From Letharia columbiana (Eukaryota; Ascomycota; Lecanoromycetes; Lecanorales; Parmeliaceae): a stretch of 64,000 nt of DNA. Of this stretch, positions 35,738 through 46,370 are shown piece by piece. Made by a program: the position numbers and the translations under genes. How positions within the stretch are numbered: position 1 is the first letter of the stretch; each line of letters opens with the position of its first letter. The stretch is taken from the NCBI RefSeq assembly GCF_014066305.1, contig NW_023501050.1:248001-312000 (forward strand). Direction: 5' to 3'. The notes below the pieces were generated by a model, which saw only the letters and a program-made list of their open reading frames with translations, searched no databases and was not told the origin of the DNA.

Positions 35738-36575
35738 GAGAGGCTTGCTGTGAGTATGACCGGTCTACGAAGATTTAGCGTTGAAGGCTGTGAAGACAAG
35801 ATCTGAAAATGGTTCCAATGGATAGGTGCGGTGGAGGGATCGCACAGTCTTTATAGACGCGGCAGGAGAGTTTACGTACTCTGACTCACAACGAGTGCCT
35901 CGTATCTCCTACAGTCCAATCCTCTGACATCACCTGCGACATCCGTGTCAAGTCTCAGATCAAGGCTTCCGGCCTCTTCCGTGACCCTTGTTCAGGCCAT
36001 CTGTTACAGCTTTCGGTTTCATTAGCCTACGTTTCGTTTCAACATCATGTGACGACCTCGTACATCCATCCAATCTTATATGACCTCATCTTCGCTGACT
36101 TCACAGCCAATATCCAGTGGAGCCGGAGCGAGTCATCGGTGCTTAGGGCCGCCTGGGACTTCTGTGACCCAGTGCCAGGCTATTCTCCGTGTAGCAGCTG
36201 CTGATAAGCAATGGAAATCTTTGAAAATACCCCTTGTTTCAGAGCGCAGGCTTAGGTATAAAAGCTCGCATGTCTCCCAGAGATTCCCCAGGCCAGATCA
36301 GTGTCATGCAATTCTCCACTTACTGGACAACAGCCAAAAGAACAGCCAAACTCTTTCGACTGCTTTGCCGCATAGCAGGCTAGCATCCAAACACACCACC
36401 AACAGCCATACTGTACCATACGTTACCATAATACACCATACCATTCCATACCTCCCTCCTCAAGACCTACCGGAGTACGGCCAAAACCACTGCTGTCAGT
36501 ACCCACATCGTCGACGAATCAGCGATCCAGAACGCACCGAGCACAGCAACGTACCTACTTACAAGCACGAGCATC
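35738..36575. other. Intergenic upstream region with short CCATA repeats
   Basis: 35738-35900 is the upstream part of the duplicated unit. Around 36405-36455 ACCATA/CCATAC repeats several times. A 181-codon plus frame (36080-36625) overlaps the next gene's start in another frame and has no protein-like features; I reject it. The last 150 bp resembles the leader of the gene at 37774. Confidence 0.45.
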
Positions 36576-36764
36576 ATGTCCAAGTCTGGAAAGCTGAGAG
36601 AGGAACGGGCAAGAGTTCCAGCTGAGGATCGGAGAAAGGAACCACAAAGAACTGCAGCTAAGGATCAGAAGAGGGCAGAAAAGACACAAAAGGCAGAAGC
36701 TACGAGGAAAAGAAGGGAGCAGAGGAAGGAGCACGACAGGGAGAACGGTTGCTGCGTGCAGTAG
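36576..36764 (+). CDS. Tiny charged protein ending in a CaaX-like box (CCVQ)
   Basis: 62 codons, almost entirely Lys/Arg/Glu/Gln, predicted helical, ending in ENGCCVQ and stop. CCVQ fits a CaaX farnesylation signal, so the protein may be lipid-anchored. It is a shortened paralogue of the gene at 37774-38244. Both share the leader before the ATG (ACCTMCTYA..AGCACGAG), a charged C-terminal helix, and the end (CCVQ-stop-AGG versus CVLQ-stop-AGG). The N-terminal Cys-rich part of the relative is absent. Small size lowers certainty, but the paired features argue it is real. Function unknown. Confidence 0.55.
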   Translation: MSKSGKLREERARVPAEDRRKEPQRTAAKDQKRAEKTQKAEATRKRREQRKEHDRENGCCVQ

Positions 36765-37773
36765 AGGGTGCGCTCAGAGGGGGCAAGAGTGTACTGAAGC
36801 GAAGTATGCTGTATCCGGCTATCTGTGGTAGAAATTCAAATTGGTGTACATCTGGGGGACTTTAGATTGTTCAATGGCTGGTCTATAGCGTGTGATGATA
36901 TGTTTTGTTGCTAGCAACAGGTCATAGATACTGGACGTTATGCCAGGGGTTCGGGAGGAGCTTGGTTGATGCCTCAGCGGTGGTGACAGAACTCTGTAGA
37001 TAATGGACGATGATTTTTGCCCACATCGAAAAGACAATTCTCCCCTGTCATGCTTTACTCTATCTGCTTTAAAATAGTCTTTGTTTGTACGTGCGAATGT
37101 GGTCGTGTACTGGGCAATCATCACACATCACACAATACTCCCCTCAACAACCCTTTCCTGCTTTTTTTAATTCTCGCGCCTTAAGTATTTTTCGTTTCAT
37201 CGGGGTGTGATGTATTTCGTCGTTGATTTCATGTACGTCTAGCCATTAGGAAACCCTTCCATGCTTCTATAAATATGAATAATTCTCGCCCGCCTTAAAG
37301 TCAGCCACTGAAACCAGATGTCTTTCGGTTTCATCGGGGTGTGATGTGTTTCGTCGTTGATTCATCATGCCTACACACCCATTCATTCTTCTTTCGACCT
37401 TATGATCTCTTACGGAACTTGTGTCACGTCGAACCGGCCTATTCCGGCGTGGTGACTGCTTTCGAGTAATGACACTCCTCACTGCCGCCGTGGTGTTTTA
37501 AAGTGCAGTCTTTATTACAAAAGGGCTTTGTCCGCCAGCAGTAATAAAGAGAATTCAACCCACTTCTCATAACACTTCAGTTTACATTCGAATCCTTTGT
37601 CGAACAGCACACTAGAAATCCAAAATCACCACCAAAAGCAACAATATTCTTCCCTTTGCAAGACCTATCCTACTAAGATCCAATTTGTTCTAACCCGCTT
37701 TCGAATCCTTGGTCGAACGGCAGTCTAGCATACACCGAACCCAGCAATATACCTCCTCAGCAGCACGAGAACC
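36765..37773. other. Intergenic region with a short direct duplication
   Basis: A sequence around TTTCATCGGGGTGTGATG..TTTCGTCGTTGATT occurs at about 37191-37231 and again at 37324-37366, each preceded by ATTCTCGC..GCCTTAA. The unit is about 130 bp. Nothing coding seen. The end is the leader of the next gene. Confidence 0.5.
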
Positions 37774-38244
37774 ATGTGCCATTTCAGCTATATGGAATGG
37801 CCATGCGGCTGCGAATTCTATCGTGGTAAAGAAGACGTTCAATATTGCCCTACCGAGATAAAGGCGTCTGGGTCAAGTTGCAACACTTCAGGCTGCCAGC
37901 CAGTCTGGACGATTCCCAGGACCGATGGAGCTGCCGATGTCGATTTCAGCGACGATTGGATCCGTTTCATGACTATGCCCAAAGACCGCAAGAACCAGTT
38001 CAAGTGGCTCAGTTGCAAGAACCAGACCTATAAGCGCGGGAAGCTCGTCAAACGGGAGGAGGTAGAATGCCGTTGGCATGATGACGTGAAGATCAGACGG
38101 GAGTGGGCAAACGAACCTAAGTATGCAAATGAGAAGCACAAGAAGGTGCAGCAGAAAGCGCATAAGAGGGCGGATCAGAAGGAGTTGGCTAAGTTACAAG
38201 CACAGCAGCTAGAGAGGCAAGGACAAGGATGTGTCCTGCAGTAG
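37774..38244 (+). CDS. Cys-rich small protein with C-terminal CaaX box (CVLQ)
   Basis: 156 codons, single exon. The N-terminal 50 residues carry many Cys (MCHFSYMEWPCGCEFY, QYCPTEI, SSCNTSGCQPVW), probably a small metal-binding or disulfide module. A middle region is Trp/Lys-rich, and the last 50 residues form a highly charged helix (KHKKVQQKAHKRADQKELAK) ending QGQGCVLQ. CVLQ is a reasonable prenylation CaaX motif, predicting anchoring to a cytosolic membrane face. There is no signal peptide, consistent with a cytosolic protein. A truncated paralogue lies 1 kb upstream. I know no named family; the role is unknown. Confidence 0.72.
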   Translation: MCHFSYMEWPCGCEFYRGKEDVQYCPTEIKASGSSCNTSGCQPVWTIPRTDGAADVDFSDDWIRFMTMPKDRKNQFKWLSCKNQTYKRGKLVKREEVECRWHDDVKIRREWANEPKYANEKHKKVQQKAHKRADQKELAKLQAQQLERQGQGCVLQ

Positions 38245-38863
38245 AGGAAGCGGTGATGAGAGGCTGAGAGCGATGCAGGAAGCTAGTGCTGGGATCCAGT
38301 GGTATCAGGAGTGGAGGTTCACAATGACGTGCGTTTGGAGGGCTCGGACCGTTCGGTGGCTGGTCCATCGTATACGTTGATAAATTCTTCTGCTATCTTC
38401 GTCAATAGGTAAAAAAAGGGAAGGAATTCATTTCCACGAAATTAGAAGACAAAGTGTGCCCGCAATGTCAGAGTCATTCAGCCCGGTTAAACCCTTTGCT
38501 CTCTGTACCTCTATAACACTCTATCCTAGACGCGTAGATATCACTGTGCGCTCAGCGTCTTCTTCTTCTTCTTCGTCTTCTCGTCTTTCCCCCTTTGAGC
38601 GACAAGATCCATCACAGCGCTTCGCTTGACACCTCGGTCAACATTTCGCTCAACTCACTGGTAGCTTTGAGTATTTGGCGGTCTACCTGTAAAGCGAACA
38701 TCCAACACTGAATTCGCTAAAAATCTCCCCAACTCGGCGTGTGAATCTAACCTACCAAAATTATCGGTTTTCAAAGCCTAAGCTTCAAAGCTCGCATATT
38801 TGCCAGAGACCGAAGCCACAAACCCTACCACCTTAAAGACAAACATATCTTCGACTTGCCTCC
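38245..38863. other. Intergenic region
   Basis: CT-rich run TCTTCTTCTTCTTCTTCG near 38560. Upstream region of the RING gene. No gene or RNA seen. Confidence 0.4.
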
Positions 38864-39424
38864 ATGGACTCTGTTCCCGTTGAGACCAACATACCGACTC
38901 TGCAGTCAAGAGTCACCAAATTCGTGTCTGGCCTACCAAACCCTGAAACAGCAAACTTACGAGACGAACAAAAGAGTTGCCACATCTGCATGGAACCCTT
39001 CACCGGTGAACTCCTACAAGAGCTGCCAGTACTACTCCCATGCGGTCACATTTTTGGGAAAGACTGCATGATAAAGTGGCTGTCGTCGGACGGAGACAGA
39101 TCTCCAAGGAACTGTCCCATGTGTCGCGCTAAGCTCTTCCCTCAGTCGCCGTTGTCAAATTCGGAATACTGGTCGGGCCAGTCTGGGGATGATATGAGGA
39201 TGAGGCGTCCCATCAGTAGGATGGCGGACTGGGGGAATATGTATCTACCTGGTGAGATAGGGGAAGCAAACCATTTGATGAGACCGCTTGGTGTGACGGT
39301 GGACGAAGAAGATTCGGGGCTTGCGATGAGACCTTCGTTTGGATTGGCGGCCTATGGAAATACGAGGCCACCGTTTGGTGAGAGGATGGCGGAAATGACA
39401 ACTGAGAGGCCTCCGGTTGGTTGA
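38864..39424 (+). CDS. RING-finger protein, probable E3 ubiquitin ligase
   Basis: Single exon, 186 residues. The RING spans about 39-87: Cys39-x2-Cys42 (CHIC), Cys60-x-His62 (LPCGHIFGKDC), Cys68, then Cys84-x2-Cys87 (CPMC). The position that is usually His/Cys between His62 and Cys68 is Gly65, so only seven of eight classical zinc ligands are obvious. The CGHxFGxxC form is common in fungal RING proteins. RING domains recruit ubiquitin-loaded E2 enzymes. The C-terminal 90 residues are low complexity (Met/Arg/Pro-rich) without domain. A decayed RING gene of similar type lies at 45690-46370. Confidence 0.82.
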   Translation: MDSVPVETNIPTLQSRVTKFVSGLPNPETANLRDEQKSCHICMEPFTGELLQELPVLLPCGHIFGKDCMIKWLSSDGDRSPRNCPMCRAKLFPQSPLSNSEYWSGQSGDDMRMRRPISRMADWGNMYLPGEIGEANHLMRPLGVTVDEEDSGLAMRPSFGLAAYGNTRPPFGERMAEMTTERPPVG

Positions 39425-40574
39425 AGGAGGATGATGGAGATTCCTGTTCGGCGTTCCGAGACAAATCGCTCATCTGAACCTTCTTGGCCAAATCCAGGTA
39501 TCTGATGAAAAGGTGGAGCATGCTTAACTCAAGGAAATGATAGATAGAGTAGGAAGGTGTGCAACTGTCGATGAGAGCGGCTTGGATTCTCATACAATCC
39601 GTAGACGATTCTCTTCTTTAACGATATTCTTTGCAACCACACGATCTGTAAGGAACGCTTTTGTACGAGGTCAAAAAGTCGTTTTTGTATTGAAAAACGG
39701 TGGAAAAGAACATTCAAATGCCACAGCTCAAGATCGAGTAGCCGGGAGTCAGTGCGCTTCGGCGGGCTTCGGCCCCCAGCGTTATTCGCTCAGGCGCAGT
39801 AGCCGGGCTGTCAAAGATACGAGTACCTTACCTTGAACAACGAAGGAACATTCACGTGGTACTGTGTTTGAAAGGCTTACGGTCATTGGTTTCCTTACTG
39901 ACCGACTTTGTTTCAATTGTCTTCCTGCTAAAAGTTCGTTCTTTATTGCTTAGGCAGGCGCTGACTTTGGGTTGCATTGCATTACAAAATAGGCTGTGCA
40001 GTTTCGCGACAATCCCTTGTATCAGCTCGAATTGCTAACTGTATAGCCTCGTCTTCCTGCTCGTCTTTCTCATCTTCTGTTCCATCGGAATACTGATTGT
40101 TATCCGCATCATCGTACCGTCTTCAAACGCGATCACTCCTCATCCGTAATTGTGAGATCGTGCGTCTAGGGCAGGTTCCTATTCATAACGGCGACGACAA
40201 AGAGGTACTTAATATACACCTTGAGAATATTAAGAAACAATGGTACCACACCCACACAATGGTAAGGGGGGTAGCACTTGGTAATTTGGGGAGTAAATTG
40301 TGGCCCAGCAGGGAGGCTGGCCAATTTTTCCGACCCTAAGGTAGTATCAGCATCATGCATGATCAACGAGCTCTTAGGAGGTGGCCGGTCCAAGGCACAG
40401 CCTCAAAGTATTGCCTTGTAACATGGTGCTGGAGCGCGGTTAATAGCTGGCACTTCCTTGTCTTTGGATTTCTCTCTTCCTAGACTCCAAATTGCGTATG
40501 GATGGTTTGAGTAAATTCTTTCATATATGCCGGGCTCTCGCTCATCGCCAATCGTTTGACTTCCAATCGAAAGA
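39425..40574. other. Intergenic region
   Basis: A GC-rich stretch with two copies of AGTAGCCGGG (about 39736-39808). Small open frames on both strands (up to 99 codons) have no supporting features. No RNA genes seen. Confidence 0.4.
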
Positions 40575-41501
40575 ATGAGCAGCAACACCACTTGCTATAA
40601 TCCGGACGGGGCTATAGCGACGGGTGATTATGCCTGTGGTTTCCCCAATCTGTCCACTTGCTGCGGCTACGGTTGGGATTGCTTGTCTAATGGACTTTGT
40701 CGACAGCATGGAACGACTGGCTACGCACAAAGTACTTGCACGGATCCAAGCTACGAGAATTGCCTGTCATTCTGCAACCAAAGTCAATTTGACGGCTTTG
40801 GGGAAGTGAGTCGTTGCGAATCCAATGGCAACAGCTGGTGCTGTGCGGGTGCTGCAGGACAAGGCCTTGGTGGTCCCAATTGCTGCGATACCAATCTCAC
40901 TACCTCACTCGCGCCGTATCCCTTCTCCACGATCGACAAATCTGGTCAGTCAACGGCGGCTAGCTCCTCGGTACCTTCTAGTACCACTGTGATGACTTCC
41001 ATTTCCTCGCGCACAACACTCAAATCAACATCCTCGCCCTCCATAAGCCTCGGTACCTCCGCACAGTTAACAAGCCAGACCTCCGTTGTAACATCGACAC
41101 AGACTGCGGCCACACCGTCCAAAACATCCACGAGCTTGCCTGCACCGCGACCTACAGACCCAAGTCACAGTTCGAAAACGGGCATAGAAGTCGGTATACC
41201 CATTGCCATCGTCGTCGTCCTGCTCGCAATCCTTGCGTTCTTCGTCTTTCAGAATCGAAAATTCAAACAGCGTCTCTTTCAATTGCGGAGCCAGATGGGA
41301 GAAGGTTCGCTAGGGCGGGGAGAGGCAAGACCTGAGATGCAAGAGCGTGAGGGAGGCGCCTTGGGAGAGCTTGATCTTACTCACTACGAATTGACTCAGC
41401 ATGATGCGCCAAAGCATGAGCTACTCGGGAGTGAAATCCGTGAATTATATCATAACGGCATCCCGGCACATGAGCTGGTTGGGGACAACTCTCCGAGATG
41501 A
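40575..41501 (+). CDS. Single-pass membrane protein: Cys-rich ectodomain, Ser/Thr-rich stalk, TM segment
   Basis: 308 residues, single exon. Residues 7-104 hold about 15 Cys in a CYNPDG..CG..STCCGYGWDCL pattern common to uncharacterised ascomycete surface proteins. Residues 122-200 are a Ser/Thr/Pro-rich, probably O-glycosylated stalk. A strong membrane segment follows (GIPIAIVVVLLAILAFFVF, about 208-226), then a basic stop-transfer (QNRKFKQR) and a cytosolic tail with two HEL motifs (KHELLGSEI, AHELVGD). The layout resembles WSC/MID2-like cell-wall sensors. No N-terminal signal peptide is visible, so an upstream leader exon may be missing or the TM acts as signal anchor. Ligand unknown. Confidence 0.75.
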   Translation: MSSNTTCYNPDGAIATGDYACGFPNLSTCCGYGWDCLSNGLCRQHGTTGYAQSTCTDPSYENCLSFCNQSQFDGFGEVSRCESNGNSWCCAGAAGQGLGGPNCCDTNLTTSLAPYPFSTIDKSGQSTAASSSVPSSTTVMTSISSRTTLKSTSSPSISLGTSAQLTSQTSVVTSTQTAATPSKTSTSLPAPRPTDPSHSSKTGIEVGIPIAIVVVLLAILAFFVFQNRKFKQRLFQLRSQMGEGSLGRGEARPEMQEREGGALGELDLTHYELTQHDAPKHELLGSEIRELYHNGIPAHELVGDNSPR

Positions 41502-41935
41502 GGCTTGCTGTGAAGATTTTGTGAGAGATGCACCAAGAAAACATGAACTGGAAAAAAAGGCTGAACGAGCTGGATTGCAGTGTTGCAGAGTAGGAGAGGA
41601 GAGGAGAGAAAGGAAGAGAAAGGAAAAGATGAGAAGACAAGAGGGGATGTTTGTTGGAGAAAATTGCTCCGTGTCCCTATCAGAGATCATATCATCTCTC
41701 ACCTTGAATTCACGTAGGTTCGGATCTTGAACAGCACATCATACAGCGCATAGATATCTCCTCACCCACGTCACCATGGCTTGGTCACCTTGGTTGCCAC
41801 GTCAGTGTCCGTATCCGCAGGTCACTTGTTGTGGCCACGCCTACAAAAGCTTTCTTGCAGTCTTGTCAGACCTTAATAGATCCCTCAGAGTTTTTGAAAA
41901 TTGAATCTCCTGGCATTTCCAGGCTTCATTTCACC
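41502..41935. other. Intergenic region with purine-rich tract
   Basis: 41589-41645 is almost purely purine on the plus strand (GGAGAGGAGAGGAGAGAAAG type). The rest is the 3' and 5' flank of neighbouring genes. No coding support. Confidence 0.4.
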
Positions 41936-42359
41936 ATGGAACCAAGCGCAAAAGAAATTCTTGAGGTATTGTACCAGGAGCTTGACCAGTCCCTTCGAAG
42001 AATATGGGAAAAAGACAAGCAATTGACCACAGATTTAAAGTACATCCATCTTGACTTTGTGAGTCAATACTCTGCCTTCAGGCATACCTGACTCCCGACC
42101 GACATCCCTGATCTAACCATGTCATCAATAGAATGGGGCACGATCCACGTGTAACGAGATCGAGACCATGCATGGGCAGCAGTTGGAGACCTCGGAAGGA
42201 CGTATTACCACGTTCAAGGAAGCCAAAAAGCAAATGCAGAAGGCCAGAGACGAACTGAAAGACCTCTTCGAGCTGCTCCTTGTAGACGGTTGGGCAAAGG
42301 ACCCAGAGGTGGGCGAAGAAGGGGAAGCGGGACTAGTGCATCAGTTACCGGAGGGATAA
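41936..42359 (+). CDS. Small coiled-coil protein of unknown function
   Basis: Two exons, 41936-42058 and 42132-42359, with GTGAGT donor, CTAAC branch and AATAG acceptor, phase 0, give 116 residues. Exon 1 starts MEPSAKEILEVLYQELDQSL; exon 2 continues NGARSTCNEIETMHGQQLE and a Lys/Glu-rich helix. Heptad-like hydrophobics suggest a coiled coil throughout, ending in an acidic tail. No known domain. Confidence 0.55.
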
Positions 42360-42703
42360 AGACATGGAGCTGAATTGATCGACGATCTCCGGAGAACCGT
42401 AAGATACTCACAAGTCTTCTGTTGATTTCTAGTTGTAAAATATTCGTACTAAGAAAAAGACTTCAGATTCAACCATGTCCAATCTACTAGGGTACTGCCT
42501 TCACTTTGACATTCTATATTCGATGCTGTAATCGGAGCCAGATATGTGCCAGTCGTGCATTGCCAGTGTCCCTGTTCGCTCATACTCGATACGGCTAGGT
42601 TGGTTCAGCCTCTCTGAAGAGTACCGAATGTTGCCTAGTGACATTCAAGTCATGACCCGTCGCTCCCTCCATTGCGCCAATTAAAATTCTGTTTGCTCGT
42701 GAG
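42360..42703. other. Intergenic region
   Basis: No gene, repeat or RNA recognised. The last bases precede the start of the decayed HeLo-like/ankyrin gene. Confidence 0.35.
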
Positions 42704-44450
42704 ATGGCAGAGCCAATGTCTGTAGTTTCCAGCGTTGCATCAGTAGCTGGTCTTGCAGACGTAAGCTTTCGTCTGGCCGCCTCGTTCTACAAATCCTTCC
42801 GTGCGGTAAAAGACGCGCCCAAGAGCATACAGAGGCCTTTTGAAGAGCTAGAACATTCTCATAGTCTTCTACTAGAAGTCAATACAGTCATAAAGAGCGA
42901 CAGCGTTTCTTTTCTCTATTACGAAAGATGGTATCTCTGTCGATAATCTACAGTCTTTACCTCAAGAATATCAGGCAGAGCTTGCCAGATTCAGAGGATT
43001 AAAACAACTTCCCAGAAGAAGCGGAAAATGATCTCCACGACATTGCGACTTATCTTAGTGGGTCCGTGATCAGCAGACGATCGAATGACACTACCAGTCC
43101 TTCGAGACACTGGGGCAACGTATCGATGCTGCTCTCTCACTGACCGGTCGATACAAAAGCCCACGATCATGAAGCAGCCAGCGCCTAACTCTGTATCGGA
43201 GACACGATTTTGCCACAAGAGAAAGGGACGAAGCATTACATACCCAGGCCATTGTGGTTCGTGATCATTTGAAAACTTCCGTCACCAAGACCAAGAGCTT
43301 AGTCACCACCTAGTTCAGCACTATTGGGAATAGCATCGAGCAGGTCGCGTCTCAAGCCGCCCTGAAACATGCTGAGTTGCAAACAGAGGTACGTCGTGGT
43401 CACGACAGCATTTATCACCAGGTTCTAGTGACCGGACAGCAAGGGTCCCGAAGATCAAGACATCTGCAAAAAGAATTCCGTGACATGCGGTCCTCAACGC
43501 GTAGGACGCAGCCGAGAAATAGTCGCAAGCTGGCTTTTCCTCGCTGCACCTTTCACTGGGGGAAGTGATTTCCTACTCTGCGCTGATTCAGCATTCGGGC
43601 TTGAAGCAATGATGCTATCGCTGATGCTGATGGAATGGAGCTTGTACGGAAATTTGCGGTCGCGGTCGCAGATAGAGATCTTCGAAGATGGGGTCAACCT
43701 TTTACTCAGAAAATATCAGAACCTGGTTACCTTCTGCTACGAAGCCGCAGCGATACGAATCATGAAAGCTCTAAAGGATCCAGAGCCAAGAATCAGGAGC
43801 CGAAAACGCTTCCGAGTCACAGGTCGTTATCCAACTATTATTCTGTAAGTATTGATAGCTTGCCAAAGTCAGGATCTATGCAAGGGTATGGATGGCGCAC
43901 ATTGTCTGGGATAATTTTACGCACCAACAGGAAGACATCTCAGAGCCGATCAGTTTCGTTGCATTCCGTTCGAAATCTCGAGCCGTGGCTCCAGGTCTTT
44001 TGGCGAGCGTGCGACCTCGGTCACGGATCTGACCCAGGCCTCAGAGGTTTTAGCTCTGAAGTTACGGATTATATCGCAGAAATGGACAGCAGGAATCCGA
44101 GGCTCCGCGTACGCTCGTCCCTTTTTTGATCAGTCACGGAGCAGACATAGAATGTCCAGCTGGGATCCATAGAGAGAGTGCAATGCTCCGTGTAGCACAG
44201 TCGGGAAATGCGAGTAGTTTGCTCTGTGTTCAGGTACTCTGGGAAACGGCGCTGAATACAAAGCGCAAGATGGCTTGGGGCGCGGTCCGCTGCATCTAAC
44301 ACTCAAGATTGATAGGAGATATTTTGACTATGAGGTACTGCGTATATCTATGCGAATTATGGAAGCACAGTTGGTCTGCCCAAGCCGTGCTGAATGTTCG
44401 ATACATGGTACTTGGTAGGGAGAAGCAACTTGAAGAAGAGCAAGGACGGA
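42704..44450 (+). pseudogene. Decayed protein with fungal HeLo-like N-terminal domain and ankyrin repeat remnants
   Basis: Begins at ATG 42704 with MAEPMSVVSSVASVAGLADV, then FRLAASFYKSFRAVKDAPK, typical of the N-terminal (HeLo-like/'Fungal_N') domain found on fungal STAND and ankyrin proteins. Reading then jumps frame: NLQSLPQEYQAELARFRG near 42945, EEAENDLHDIATYLSGS near 43018, then a helical region to about 43500. Near 44140 HGADIECPAGIHRESAM and near 44250 GNGAEYKAQDGLGRGPLHL are ankyrin-like. At least three frame changes and several stops rule out a single product. Intact relatives act in non-self recognition or scaffolding; this copy looks dead. Confidence 0.62.
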
Positions 44451-44481
44451 GGGGAACTCGGCCAGGGCGGAAAGAGACTAG

Positions 44482-45217
44482 CTACAGATTGTTGAACTTC
44501 ATGAATGCTTCAACCGGAAGAGTTGTTTCCCTCATAGGTGCGACTAGACCATTGTTTAATAGGAGGTGCGATTGAATGTCTTCAAGAGATTGGCTGACTA
44601 CTTTGGGAAGAATGGAGAGTTTTCGTCTTAAGACTGCATCCTTTAAGAGACTGATACGTCCGCCGTCAAAGGAACTCGCACGGATCTCCATTTCAGGCAG
44701 TTTTGCCATCAACGTTACAACGTCACCGTACTGCAGTGGTAGGACCCGGGACGGGACGCCCGTGACCCTGATGAAGGAGGTTTTTACGGTCGCGGTGATG
44801 CCAACATTGGCGAAAGTTAGTATGCGGACGCGCCCGTTGTCTTTGCGCGGAGCCAAGTTCAACAGCGCCCAGATGATCGCCAAGAACATGTCCTTCCTCT
44901 CACGGAGAGAGCGACCTGGGGATAGCCGTCCATGATCCCAGGAACACTCCGTTAAAGTCCGAAAGCAGCGCTAGCTCGCGCAGAGCGAAGACACATACCA
45001 TCATGCATGCTATATCTGGGAGGACGGCGCCGCGATTTCGGATAGAGTAGTGGAAATCTTCGTTTGGGAGGTCTGGCCAGATGTCCGATAGATTTGTGGC
45101 CGCCGGTGTGATAGGGTTGAGGTTCGCATTCGTTGAGACAAGAGATGTGAGAGTCGCAGCCTTGGACAGAGATAGCAGGCAGAAGAGGATATAGCAGTAC
45201 CGCAGATGGGGGTCCAC
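44482..45217 (-). pseudogene. Secreted protein gene with broken frame, uncharacterised fungal family
   Basis: ATG 45217 starts MDPHLRYCYILFCLLSLSKA, a good signal peptide. The first frame (to 44900) contains FHYSIRNRGAVLPDIACMM and LRELALLSDFNGVFLGSWT. After 44930 protein-like sequence appears in a second frame (MDGYPQVALSVRG) and a third (RKDMFLAIIWALLNLAPR to 44482). No intron of workable size and phase joins them. I recall similar fungal secreted proteins of about 300 residues with the DFNG..GS..YPQV pattern but no named domain. Either two small indels or an unusual splice. Confidence 0.42.
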
Positions 45218-45689
45218 GGGTCCATGGCAGCTCGGTGGAAAAAGGAATACTCTGCTTTGGTGTGTTAGTTTTAGGGCTACTCACTGATTCATACACCAAA
45301 ACTATGAATTCTTACCGAATCATATCCTTAATTACTGAATCATACCCCAATGGAGTATGATTCGGTAGTTCCCTATTCATGGTGAAAATTGCAGAGGAGA
45401 GGATCCGCGCCCTGGCCCATCCGACCATGGATTTTTGTCCGACCGCATTTAATGAGAGTTCTATCAGGCTAAACATATTGGATGAACCCGAGTGGACGAG
45501 ATTTGGACTCCTCGAGGACCAAATGTAGCCACCAAACCCTACCATACCACCGTTATCAATAACCGAGTCGACGACCATTACCAGACGCTCAGTGCGACCA
45601 ACCAGTCAACTCAACTCTTCGAACCTTACATAAACCTTGATGGGCAACTCCGCACGCAAAGCTCGCTTCCTCCACCGTGACGCAACAGT

Positions 45690-46370
45690 TCCTCACCGGG
45701 CTTCCCAAAGTCCCCCTTGGTGAGTTACCCAGAGACAGCACATGTATGATCTGCCTCAATGCTTATGGCAACGGATCGCTCGACAACGGTGATATCGCCG
45801 AAGGCCCAATCCGCCTACCATGCGAACCCCACCTTGGCTCAGAGTGAATATCGATTTAGCCATCCCCCAGCAAGACAGCCCAAAACTCACGTCCGTACCG
45901 CCGGGCGCAATCCTTCCCCGCGCAACCTCGCCCATCCATGGAGCACGAGCCCACGGGCGACGAGGAGCCTGACAGCCCCACGCCAGGAGGACACCGTGCT
46001 CGATGACAAGAAGAATAGGACGGATCGGGCGGCCGGTACAGGCGCCGGAGGAGGGCGAAGCATGGGAGGATAGTGACGATGGGTGATACATCGAAAGAGA
46101 TTTTTCGAAAGAGGCTCGCAAAATATGTATGCGCACTTCTTCCAGACAACCGCAAAATAGTACGAGGAAAGCCTTCAACGCGCACGCGCCATCGTAGCAA
46201 AAGTTTGGCAATCGCAGCCACAGGACCAACGACCAACACCGCACCGAAGCGAGGGACCTCGCGGTCGGTTTCCAACGCCGACGGATCCGATCACGGAGTT
46301 GGGCAGGGAACAAGAAGAGGCGCTGTCCCTCGAGCTTGGGAGACAGGGAGCTTTCGCGAAAAGTGGTGAT
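45690..46370 (+). pseudogene. Decayed RING-finger gene
   Basis: From about 45681 one frame reads QQFLTGLPKVPLGELPRDS, STCMICLNAYG (CxxC intact), then IRLPCEPHLGSE, stop, ISI, stop, PSPSKTAQNSRPYRRAQ. In a working RING these would be CGH..GxxC, W, and NSCPYCRAQ: the later zinc ligands are replaced by a stop or by Arg (TGY to CGY). Downstream frames (to 46370) look like a former acidic and basic tail. A start codon in the right frame is blocked by a stop. The family resembles the intact RING gene at 38864. Confidence 0.55.

Larger units (their letters stand above)
34072..35900. repeat. Tandem segmental duplication carrying two secreted-protein genes
   Basis: Two units of roughly 0.9-1.0 kb in the same orientation share protein-coding sequence, intron position, 3' flank (34072-34130 versus 35083-35140) and upstream sequence (CGTACTCTGACTCA at about 34847-34860 and 35874-35887). 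Divergence is substantial, so the duplication is not recent. Confidence 0.7.

Noticed and set aside
36080..36625. 181-codon plus-strand ORF
   Set aside because: Overlaps the start of the CaaX gene in another frame, has low-complexity His/Ser/Thr composition and lies over the leader shared with the 37774 gene; probably chance.
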